DNA of 64,000 nucleotides from contig FNZT01000012.1 in the NCBI GenBank assembly GCA_900109435.1, positions 62,001-126,000 of the forward strand. Direction: 5' to 3'. This document shows positions 45,296-55,100 of this stretch, in pieces. The notes below the pieces were generated by a model. That model was not told the origin of the DNA, made no database searches, and saw only the letters and a program-made list of their open reading frames with translations. A program made the translations under genes and the position numbers. The stretch is from Ruminococcus sp. YRD2003. Lineage in GTDB: Bacteria > Bacillota > Clostridia > Oscillospirales > Ruminococcaceae. Positions within the stretch are counted from its first letter, which is position 1; the number at the start of each line of letters is the position of its first letter.

Positions 45296-45598
45296 TAATT
45301 CCGAGCATTTTAGTAGTTTATAGTAAAATGCGAAAATGGCTGAAAATTGCGGATTTTTGAAGCTTCATTTATAGTAATTTCAAGCGGTTTCAGTCGATTT
45401 TTAGTACAAATAAGTGCCAAACAAGTGCCGAAAGTGGCGCATTGTCCTCCGAAAAGTAAACCAACGTTCAATGAATATATAGCAGGGATATTTCTGAAAA
45501 AGAAGCGTTTATCCCTGCTTTTTTCTTATACATTGAGGTGTTAATCGCTTCATTGAGGCTCACGTTTCGAGTGCCAGTTTGTTTGAAAACTGCATCTT

Positions 45599-47143
45599 TT
45601 ATTTTTCAGTTACGACCCATTCGCCGGATTTTGTTGAACCCTTACGATATATTTTTCCCTCGCGCTGGAGCTTTTCAAGGCGATACTTGATCTTTTGCAT
45701 AGGAACTCCAAGCTTCTTGGCAAGTTTATCTCGTGTGATTTTCGGATCGTTCAATAAGCAAGAGATTATTTCTTTTTCAATATCAATTTCTTGTCGGTTT
45801 TCTTGTCGGTTTTCTTGTCGGTTGGAATTCTCTGTTTCCTCAGCTTGAATTCTTGCGAATTCCTCATTGATATACGCGGTTACCATAGTATAGTCGTCGG
45901 TATCATTGCTTGGCTCAAAGACGAGCTCGGGAGAGCCATTCTCCTTCATAGCGTTCTTAGCTCTGCGTATACCTGAACCGTAGGACTCTATCAGATCAAG
46001 CGAGAAGAACATCTCCTTCAGTTCAGGATTGAGATATACGCGGTCACGGAACTCTGTATCGCTGTTCATTGCTTCAATAGTGACAGGCGGCACAGGTCTG
46101 TTATGATTGATAAAGGAGATATGATCCTTGTAGATGTAAATACCGATATATTCTTTTCTGCTATATTCCTTGTGGAGTATGCAGTTGGTCGCAAGCTCGG
46201 AGAACATTGCAAGCGGATAATTATAGACCATTCTATGTCCGACACGGTCAGGCTCGCGGACTGTATACGCGGACATTATTGTCTCGCTGAAATAGTCGAT
46301 AACTCGCTTGGCTTGTATCCATATCGGACCGTCGAACACCTGCGATACCATTTTATCCGTTCCGACAGCCTCGCGAATGACCTCAACTCTCGCATAAGGA
46401 ATGAAGTCCTGCGGCTTGTCCGCGAACATCAGCACAGCGAAATTTTTGGCGCGGTAACCGCTGTAATCGCTTTGGCTGATAAGTCCCATAGCCTTAGCCA
46501 TATCGAGCTTTGGCATAGAGCGTATATCAGGCTTGGCGTTGGTCGCAATGAGGTACTCTTTCATATACTCATAGTTGAGATCGTCTATCGTAGCTGTTTC
46601 ATTGAGCTCGGACGAGAAATGGAAGTCCGCAAACTTTTTGAGCAGCTCGAATTCCTCACGCTTATTTGGAAGCCTTGTATCGCGGCGGACACGGATATAT
46701 CTGCCTGCCTTCAGATTTATGCTCTTATCCTTTTCAGCCTGCTGCTTAGTCTCATAAGGACCGTCGTTTCCTGGCTCCACGGCGATAATGATATATGTCC
46801 TGCCGTCTATATCGTCCTGAACAAGTTGATAGTTAGGGAGCGGCGTTATGTTGGAAAGCAGGGATTTTAAGCCGTTTTCCGTCGGTTCAATGTTACCCTT
46901 GTCTATGCCTGTTATAGGGCGCATAGGGATTGCCTTGATACCGTTTTTTTCGTCATTGACTTCCTCAACGCCGATAAAGATAAGACCAATCTCGCGGTTC
47001 ATATAGTTATTGCAGAAAGCACAGGCTGTCTTGAGTATGGTATCCCTGCCGCTGGCAGATTTCTTGTATTCAATATAATCAGACTCAACAGCACCGCTTT
47101 CAATGATGTCATGAGCCATTTTCCGTATATCTTCACGTTTCAT
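45599..47143 (-). CDS. AlbA_2 (Schlafen-like) ATP-binding regulator with winged helix
   Basis: 514 residues. AlbA_2 domain with SDYIEYKKSASG and EIGLIFIGVEEV; a central GHKL-like ATPase region (LATNCILHKEYSRKEY, ISFINHNRPVP, SLDLIESYGSGIRRA); a short NRQE tandem repeat at ~450-461; and a C-terminal winged helix (ITRDKLAKKLGVPMQKIKYRLEKL). It is likely a DNA-binding regulator. GGGAG precedes the ATG. Same family as the 16.2-kb gene but not a close copy. Own promoter. Confidence 0.84.
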   Translation of the reverse strand: MKREDIRKMAHDIIESGAVESDYIEYKKSASGRDTILKTACAFCNNYMNREIGLIFIGVEEVNDEKNGIKAIPMRPITGIDKGNIEPTENGLKSLLSNITPLPNYQLVQDDIDGRTYIIIAVEPGNDGPYETKQQAEKDKSINLKAGRYIRVRRDTRLPNKREEFELLKKFADFHFSSELNETATIDDLNYEYMKEYLIATNAKPDIRSMPKLDMAKAMGLISQSDYSGYRAKNFAVLMFADKPQDFIPYARVEVIREAVGTDKMVSQVFDGPIWIQAKRVIDYFSETIMSAYTVREPDRVGHRMVYNYPLAMFSELATNCILHKEYSRKEYIGIYIYKDHISFINHNRPVPPVTIEAMNSDTEFRDRVYLNPELKEMFFSLDLIESYGSGIRRAKNAMKENGSPELVFEPSNDTDDYTMVTAYINEEFARIQAEETENSNRQENRQENRQEIDIEKEIISCLLNDPKITRDKLAKKLGVPMQKIKYRLEKLQREGKIYRKGSTKSGEWVVTEK

Positions 47144-47193
47144 AGACTAACTCCCGCATAAGGTATATGGTTAGTATTGTTTGTTTACAAGCT

Positions 47194-47222
47194 ATTATAC
47201 CATAAACGTTGGTATTATTCAA
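47194..47222 (-). promoter_or_regulatory. Promoter of the second AlbA_2 gene
   Basis: Minus strand: TTGAAT (47217-47222), 17-bp spacer, TATAAT (47194-47199). The remaining upstream gap to 47467 is AT-rich; an open frame of 103 codons there has no ribosome site or recognised motif. Confidence 0.78.
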
Positions 47223-47467
47223 GTCCCTGGTCAAATGAAAAAATACAAAGATATAGAACAAAAATACATATGAGAATCCTAAGTTGTTTTGATGTATTGA
47301 ATAGGATTGCTTTTCAGATGAACTGAAAAAATGATTTATCCGCGTAATAACATCAGAATATTTCATAATATTATTTGCGAACCACTGAGCAGGACTTGTT
47401 GTACTAATGCAGTAAATTAGTGCTTCCTGTCTGAACACGCGCACTAATACTTGTATCTGGCTTCTTT

Positions 47468-48742
47468 CTAATTTCGCAGTGCAGTTATCGGGATGACAAA
47501 AACGCCGTCTTCACGTTGGTATGCTGCATTTGATAGTCCGCATATAACACATAAAAGCTTCGGAGTACGTCCGTTGTCAACTTCGATGCTGTGGCTTATT
47601 TCTATAAGATTGTTTGCTGCTTCATCAATTTGATTGGCGCCAAGTTTTATTTCAAAGGCGTACCACTCGCCGTCGGGACCTTCAAGAACTGTGTCAATCT
47701 CTTTATTCTTATAATCCTGATAATGAAATGCGTTCAATCCGTTCTCCTCGGCGTATATACGGAGATCGCGTTCACAAAGGGCTTCAAACATGAAACCCGC
47801 TGTTTCAAGATCGCCGATCAATCTTTCAGCGTTAGCACCAAGCAGCGCACAGGCAAGTGACGGATCCGCAAAGTGTCGCTTTTCAGCTTGTTTGAGTCTT
47901 GTTGATGAACGAATATTTGATGCGAAGGGCGGAAGATTATCAGTAATAAAAAGTCTTTTGAAGATATCAAGATACTCAGTTACAGTGTCAATATTGATAT
48001 CGTCATCGTCGATTTCTTTGATATCTTTTTTCAAGGTTTTATTCGTAACGGTTGTACTTTCATTTCTTGCAAGAGAACGAAGCAGCAGCCTTAGCTTTCT
48101 GCTGTCGCGTTTGATTCCGTCAAGTCTGAAAATATCATCTTCAACAACTGCGTCAATATACTGCGTCGGCAGAAGATGAGCCTGTGATTCGGGAGTATCA
48201 AGATTGCCAGGCCAGCCGCCGCGAACTATCAGCTGCATGAGCTTTCTCAGGTCAACTTCTCCCGTCATACGAGGAGTGAATTTTCCGTCTATCATATCTT
48301 TCAGCGAGACCAAACCCGATGAGTCCTTTGATTCATAAAGCGACATCGGTCTCATTCGGAGTCTTGCTATCCTGCCTGCGCCGCTGTGCATTATTCCTTT
48401 GTGGTTCGGTGTAGCGGAGCCTGTTAGTATGAATTGTCCCTTTGAGGCTCGTTTGTCCACCTCAAATCTTACTGCGTCCCATAGAGGAGGAACTTCCTGC
48501 CATTCGTCGATAAGTCTTGGTGTTTCTCCCTCCAGAACAATACTGGGGGACATTTCTGCGAGCTTGCGATTCTGAAAATTGTTAGCAGGGTCGCCTATCA
48601 GTATCTCACTGTTGGAGTGGTAAGCCGAGCTGCAGGTCTTTCCGCACCATTTTGCGCCTTCTATGCAAAGCGCTCCAAAAGCAGAAAGGAACTCATCAAT
48701 TCTGTTGTCGATAAGCCTCGGCATATATTTTTCATTTTCCAT
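47468..48742 (-). CDS. AAA ATPase with DUF4143
   Basis: 424 residues, starting MENEKYMPRLIDNRIDEFL. The AAA_14 ATPase core has a variant Walker A (IEGAKWCGKTCSS), RLIDEWQEVPPLWDAV (Walker B and neighbours) and FILTGSATP (sensor 1), followed by RIARLRMRPMSLYES. The C-terminal DUF4143 (nuclease-like fold) has FEALCERDLRIYAEE, YQDYKNKEIDTVLEG and WYAFEIKLG. These proteins are widespread in gut bacteria, often in mobile regions; role unknown. ATG at 48742 chosen with AGGAGG (48751-48756) 8 nt upstream, rather than GTG at 48751. Confidence 0.87.
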   Translation of the reverse strand: MENEKYMPRLIDNRIDEFLSAFGALCIEGAKWCGKTCSSAYHSNSEILIGDPANNFQNRKLAEMSPSIVLEGETPRLIDEWQEVPPLWDAVRFEVDKRASKGQFILTGSATPNHKGIMHSGAGRIARLRMRPMSLYESKDSSGLVSLKDMIDGKFTPRMTGEVDLRKLMQLIVRGGWPGNLDTPESQAHLLPTQYIDAVVEDDIFRLDGIKRDSRKLRLLLRSLARNESTTVTNKTLKKDIKEIDDDDINIDTVTEYLDIFKRLFITDNLPPFASNIRSSTRLKQAEKRHFADPSLACALLGANAERLIGDLETAGFMFEALCERDLRIYAEENGLNAFHYQDYKNKEIDTVLEGPDGEWYAFEIKLGANQIDEAANNLIEISHSIEVDNGRTPKLLCVICGLSNAAYQREDGVFVIPITALRN

Positions 48743-48765
48743 TTTCAGCACCTCCTGTTGCTACT

Positions 48766-48835
48766 ATTATAACACAACCCGAGAGATTTGGCAAGTACAA
48801 TCCGAGAGATTTTTAAAATTCAATCCGACACATTT
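48766..48835 (-). promoter_or_regulatory. Promoter with three 23-bp-spaced direct repeats upstream of the DUF4143 ATPase
   Basis: Minus strand -10 TATAAT (near 48766-48771) with -35 TTGCCA 17 bp upstream. The element CAAYCCGAGAGATTT (plus-strand sense) begins at 48775, 48798 and, less exactly, 48821, giving a regular 23-bp period across and upstream of the promoter. This is the look of an operator array. Confidence 0.7.
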
Positions 48836-48939
48836 CGACAGACGACAGTAATCTTCTGCAACAATCCGCGCTATACATACCGTATAACTTGATTCAGTTC
48901 ACCGATTTGTAATATTTTGTAAAAAATTTATTAACGGTA

Positions 48940-48968
48940 TTGATTTCGTTATAATTCTGTGCTATAAT
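48940..48968 (+). promoter_or_regulatory. Promoter of the surface-protein leader
   Basis: TTGATT (48940-48945), 17-bp spacer, TATAAT (48963-48968); about 215 nt of leader follow before the main start codon. Confidence 0.78.
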
Positions 48969-49030
48969 GCTAATATAGAAAATATATCCCCGTATATTTG
49001 AGGCTATATTCCGAAAGGGGCTTGACAGTT

Positions 49031-49114
49031 ATGCATGGTGGCACTACAATGAAACATACATACATACATACATACATACAGCATAATTGCGCCCTCAACA
49101 ATTTAACAACGTAA
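49031..49114 (+). CDS. Candidate leader peptide (27 residues) before the surface-protein gene
   Basis: ATG at 49031 with AAAGGGG (about 49014-49020) 10 nt upstream, or internal ATG at 49049. The product begins MHGGTTMKHTYIHTYIQHN and ends at TAA 49112-49114, four bases before a terminator stem. Part of it is encoded by a CATA tetranucleotide repeat (about 49055-49080), which gives a His-Thr-Tyr-Ile periodic peptide. Position promoter - short ORF - terminator - gene is that of a transcription attenuator. The unit number of the repeat could also vary and shift the frame. Inference. Confidence 0.45.
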   Translation: MHGGTTMKHTYIHTYIQHNCALNNLTT

Positions 49115-49117
49115 AAT

Positions 49118-49160
49118 AAGCGTATCTCAAAGGATAGGTTTCGTTGAGGTGCGCTTTTTT
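49118..49160 (+). terminator. Intrinsic terminator in the 5' leader of the surface-protein gene
   Basis: 13-bp stem AAGCGTATCTCAA (49118-49130) with TTGAGGTGCGCTT (49144-49156) including G-U pairs, followed by TTTTTT. It ends 27 nt before the start codon of the large gene, so transcription must pass it. The upstream segment GCGCCCTCAAC (49090-49099 region) can pair with the same right arm, giving a competing fold. Confidence 0.8.
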
Positions 49161-49186
49161 GTATTTATCAGAAGGAGGAAAACACT

Positions 49187-52100
49187 ATGGCAAGCAATTT
49201 GAGTTATGGAATGAAGCGCGTATTATCAGGAATTATGGCGCTTCTGATTGTAGCAGGCAGCACGGGTCTCTCTGCGAACGTGAGGGGAGGTGGATTGTTT
49301 GCCCGTAGTGCGATAACAGCAAACGCAGCGACATACTCAAGCGATGTGCAATCTTTGCAGGTAGGCGACATTCTTGAACCCGGCGCAAGGTATAATGCAG
49401 ATAACAAAACCATCACCCTTCAGGAGGGTGGCTATTGTACCAGAGAAGAATTTGAAAGCCCTGCGACATATACGCAGGGAACACAAGATGTAATCCCTGA
49501 TAACTTGATGATGCTCAGAGTATCAAGTGAAAGTGGATACGAAGGTAAAATTGGTGACGGATCAGGATACTACCCCTACGCTAATGGAAAGAAAGTTGAT
49601 GCGTGGATCGTCGTTGCTGTTGAGGGTAACCAGTGGGAGCAAACCGCTGTCACCCTCGCTGGATATGAAGAAACACAAAGCGACAATCCCTTTACATCTG
49701 CTGTCAACTATCGTCAATACAATGAATCCGGCGTATTGCAGGATAATGGAACACTTGATGCAAATGCAGGTATCCTGATTGAAAGCGATACGAAGAAATG
49801 GACAAACGGCAAAACCTATGTTGCCAGCGGTGAAGTTGTGATAGACTCTCGTGTTAAGGTCACAGGTACGGTAAATCTGATATTGTTGGACGGCGCAAGT
49901 CTTACCATCAATGGCGGTATTTCCGTAGCTCAAAGCGCACCATATGATGAAAACGCAGGTACGCTGAATATTTTCGTCGGCAGCACAACAAATGGAACAA
50001 TAACCGGCAGCGGCTCGCTGACTGCTACAGGAAGCGACAGGAACGCTGGTATTGGCTGTAGTAGTTCTGACTTTAGCAGTGGAAATGTTAATATCCATGG
50101 CGGTACAATTACAGCTACAGGTGGCAAGAATTGTGCGGGAATCGGCGGCACTGTGAATATCTATGACGGTACTGTTACTGCAAACGGCGGTGATGACGGT
50201 GCAGGCATCGGAGGTAACTATAATCATGACGGTAACACAGTAAACATTTATGGCGGTACAGTCACTGCAAATGGCGGTCAAGGTGCCGCAGGTATAGGCG
50301 GCGGTCAGTTTGGAGAAGGCGGATCGGTTCATATTTACGGCGGTACAGTCATAGCCACTGGCGGCGAGAGACTGCCTTGGGATCCTAATAAGCCTGGAAA
50401 TGGTATTGGCAGAGGCAACGGTTATGATGGTGAGGAAATAAACAACGGCACACTGACAATTGCCGAAGGGTTATCAGTATTCACTTCTACCGATAACGAA
50501 AACTGGACGGATACAACAGTTGATCTTGATACACGCACACGTTATATGAAGGTGGGAGTCCCCGAGTCTGTCACCACAGATATCCCTTACCTGACATGGG
50601 ACGCAGATGAAGAAAAACTCGTTGAAGCAGCAGAACCCTGCTCTGAGTATACCGTGGTTGAAAGCTCAGAATCTGAGGTTACATGGGGCGAAGCCAACAC
50701 AACAACATGGTATGTTGTTACCAAGGATACAACTATTTCCAGTCGTATCACTGTCAACGGCACAGTCAACCTCATTCTTTGCGACGGCGCTACGCTGACG
50801 GCTGAAAAGGGCATAACAGTTGCAGTTGAGGAGGATTATGAGACAGGCGACCTCGTGCCAACCACCCTCAATATCTACGGTCAGGCTGGCGGCACAGGTG
50901 TCCTTACCGCTAATACTGTTTATGAAGATGAAGGCATGGTCATAATAGGTGGCGCTGCAATTGGCGGATGTGGCGTTGAAGATTATGATAATGATTACAA
51001 CAACCGTTCCGGAAATTCAGGAACAATCAGGATATATGGCGGAACTATCAATGCTTCAGATGATGATAATTGCTCTGACATCTCTGCAATCGGCGGAGGA
51101 TACTATGGAGAAGGCGGCACAGTAGAGATCTTTGGCGGAACTGTAAATGCTTCTACTCATGGTGCTTCTATGCCTGCAATAGGTGGTCGAGGCGATTATT
51201 ATGGCCATAGTGCAGGTACTATAAATATCTACGGTGGAACCGTAAACGCTCAGGCTACAGGTAATTATTCACCGGGAATCGGAGGCGCTTTTGCTACTCC
51301 TGCTGATATCAACATTATGGGCGGCAGCGTCTATGCAAGAGGTAATAGTGCGATTGGTAGCGGTATTAATTCCGGAGATGAGTACAATCACGGAACTTTG
51401 ACAATCGGCGAAGACCTTGTATTGCAGAACAGTACAGACAACTCAACTTGGGAAAATGTTGAAGCAAGCAATAACGATTATACCCGCACTCGGTATATGC
51501 GCACCGCCAAGAAGCTCGTTGTTGGGCAGTATATCGCAGTTGGCGACAAAGTGTATACAGATGATATGATTATGAGTGATTCAGAGAGCTGTCCGCATCG
51601 TTTCCCCGAGAATACTTCTACTGTTGACTCTGTAATATACAAAGACAATTTCTACAAGTTTAATATCACCCCGGAAGATAGCCAGTCAAGCAGTTCATCT
51701 CCAGATCCAACTCAAATCGGAGACGTATTTGTTTACGGTGCGTTTATAGCATCAGAAACCGAGCGCACTCCTGCGCCCACAGGCTTCTGGATAATTGACG
51801 GTGAGGGAACAACTGAGAATCCGTTCATATTGTCTTTGGATCCTCCGCCTTCTGTGACATATACTCATGTTGAAGCCGTAGCTCCGACCTGCACTACTGC
51901 AGGAAATATCGAGTATTATTTAGGCTCTGACGGCAACTACTATTCTGATGATCAGGGTACTCTTTTGGAAGACCAGAATGTTATTATTCCAGCAACGGGA
52001 CATAGCTATGGCACTCCCACTTATTCGTGGACAGAGGAAAATGGTGTATGGAAGTGTACAGCAACCCGTACCTGCGCCAATAACACAAGCCACGTTGAGA

Positions 52101-55100
52101 CTGAAACCGTTGATGGAATCTATGCGGAAGTAACACCTGCAACTGTGAATACGGTAGGTACGGGCAGGTGGACGGCGACATTCACTAATGAAGCCTTTAC
52201 AGCACAGACTAAGGATGTTGAGATTGCTCAGCTCGTGCCTGAAAAGCATGATGCAGTTGCTCCGAACTGCACAGAGCCAGGTAATATAGAGTATTATACC
52301 TACGGAGACAAGTATTACACCAAGGACGGCGAAACATATACCGAAATCACACAGGCTCAGACTGTTGAGCCGGCAACAGGTCACGCTTTCAACTATGTTC
52401 CGAACGGCGCTGTTCTGACAGCAAGTTGTACGCATGATAACTGCGAGTTTGAAAACGGCGTTTCGCTTACTATCGTTCATCCAAATAGCCTTACATACGA
52501 CGGAAGTGAAAAGGGCGTTACTCTCGACGGACTGGTCGCTTTCAATACGGCAACTGGTTTGAACATATCCTTGGATAGTATCATATATGAACAGCTGGTC
52601 GGAGAAGAGTATCAGAGGATTGACTCTGTTCCCATGAATGCAGGCTCATACAGAGCAAGCCTGACTGTTGAGGGGCAGACGATTTCTGTAACATATTCTA
52701 TCGCAAAGGCAGACCTTGTTGAAGGGGCAGGATATACTGTTCCGACTGGTCTTACAGCTACCTATGGGGATACACTTGCTAATGTTGAGCTTCCCGCTGG
52801 CTGGGCTTGGAATGATGATTCTACAAGCGTAGGCATTGCAGGAGAGCACACTTTCAGTGCGACCTTTACCCCAGATGACACCAACAACTTCAACACCGTG
52901 ACCGAAGACGTAACAGTCACAGTCGGCAAGGCAACGCTCAATCCTTCAGTTTCCGTAGAGGGCTGGACTTACGGTGAAGCACAAAATTCACCGGTTATAA
53001 GCGGAATATCGGGTTTACAGGTTGCTGTCATCGGAGTAGATCACATTACTGGTGAGCTTTGGAAATACAATGGTACTGAATATCAAAAGGTTCGTGATGC
53101 AACTCTACGGGACATACCAAACCTTACCGGCACACCCCTTGATGCTGGAACTTACAAGGTGAAACTCGTTGTCGCAGAAAACACCAATTATGAAGAAGGC
53201 GAATGGTGGAGCGATGAGTTTGTTGTTGCAAAGGCTGATATCGTTTCGTCTGGCAATATCGCTAATGACACTGTTTGGCTGACTGGAGATTATATTGATT
53301 TTGGTGACGGCGCATACATTCAGAGCAGTTGGAGTCCAAATAGTGGCAAATGGCATCTGACTGGCAAACATAAGTTAGGTTATGGCGGATTTTACACAGA
53401 TCATTATTGGTTTGTGATTGAAGGCGTATGTGATTTCAACCTGAACAATGACGGAAAGTCTGGTCAGCCTGTTTATGGCGTTTCAATTTCGGGTAGCGGA
53501 ACTGAGAACGATCCGTATACTGCTGTTCCTCTTCACACGCCATATGCAACTGTTACTGCTCCGACCGCAAACACACTGACTTACAGCGGCTCTGCACAGG
53601 TACTCGTTACCGAAGGCACATCAGCCGCCGGCACAGTAAAGTATTCGCTTGGTACGGCCGATGTGGCAGGAACTGAGTGGACAACCGATATTTCCACACT
53701 CACGGGTACAAATGCTAATACATACTATGTATGGTATTATGTTGAGGGCGATGCGAACCATAATAATACCAATCCGGTATGTATTCCTGTCACTATCAAC
53801 CAAAGGTCGATTGAGGATGCAATAATCGTTCTCGATAAGGATCACTTTGAGGTATCTGATACAACTTATAAACCGGCAGTAACATATGTTATCGTAGGCA
53901 ATACACTGCTTGAAGCAACTGACTATGATGTGGATTATGAGAACAATACGTCGATAAGCGCAAATACACCTACAGTGGTAATCACAGGTACAGGCAATTA
54001 CGGCGGAACAGCAAGAAAATCATTCACTATAGGTACAGATTTGTCAGATGCAGTTGTAACTGTAAACAGTACATTCAAATATAACGGCACAGCTAAAACT
54101 CCTGGTGTGACAGTTACTTATAAAGGAGCTGTTGTAAATGCTGCTAATTACATAGTAAGCTACAGCAATAATATTAACGCAGGTACAGCTACAGTTACAA
54201 TCACTGGTAATACTGATAAAGGCTACACAGGTTCAGCTTCTGCTACATTCAATATAGCAAAGGCTGGTATTGCAAGCGTCAGCGCTTCTGGTACTTATGC
54301 ATATACTGGTGAAGCTATAATTCCTACACTCTTAGTGAAGGATGAAAACGGTGCAGTTGTTGATGCAGCTAATTACAATGTTGAGTTTGTCAACAACATC
54401 AAGGCTGGTACAGCAACTATCGTTGTTACCGCAAAGGACGGTACAAACTACACTGGTACAAAGACTGGTACATTTGAGATCGGTCATAGATACACAGAGG
54501 TTCTAGCAACATCTGCAGGTTGTTCAACAACTGGCGTAAAGGCACACTGGATCGATGAAAACGGCGCGTCATACCTCAAGAATACAAACGAAGAATATGT
54601 TGCTGCAACAGCTGCTGAACTTGCTATACCCGCAACCGGTGCTCATGACTATAATACAGAGGATATCCAGTGGTACTGGACTACTGATAACAGTGGAGCA
54701 TTTGCTGTATTTACATGCGAGACTTGTGGTACAACGACAAATGTGAATGCAGTTGTTACATCGGAGGCTGTCGCAGGCGGTACTCAGTATACTGCAACAG
54801 TTGCTCTTGGTGATGATGAGTATTCTGTATCCAAGATCGTAAATAATACTGCATATGTATCTGCATATTCAGAGGTTACTGGTTACGAAATAGCTGATGA
54901 TGAGGGCAGAATCCGTTTCATGTATAACAGCAAGTATGACGGAGATGCAGTTGCAACTTATGGCGTTGTGATTTACAGAGACGGTGAACTGAATGAAGAA
55001 CTGACAGTAAATACGTCAGGTGCAACAGATTCAGCAAACCGTGCTGCATCTGATTCATTCCGTGCAAAGGATCTTGGTAATGGCGTTTATGTAAGACCAT

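Noticed and set aside
47133-47444. Possible 103-residue minus-strand gene upstream of the second AlbA_2 gene
   Set aside because: It covers the clear AlbA_2 promoter, has no ribosome site and no motif; perhaps a decayed remnant, but not supportable.
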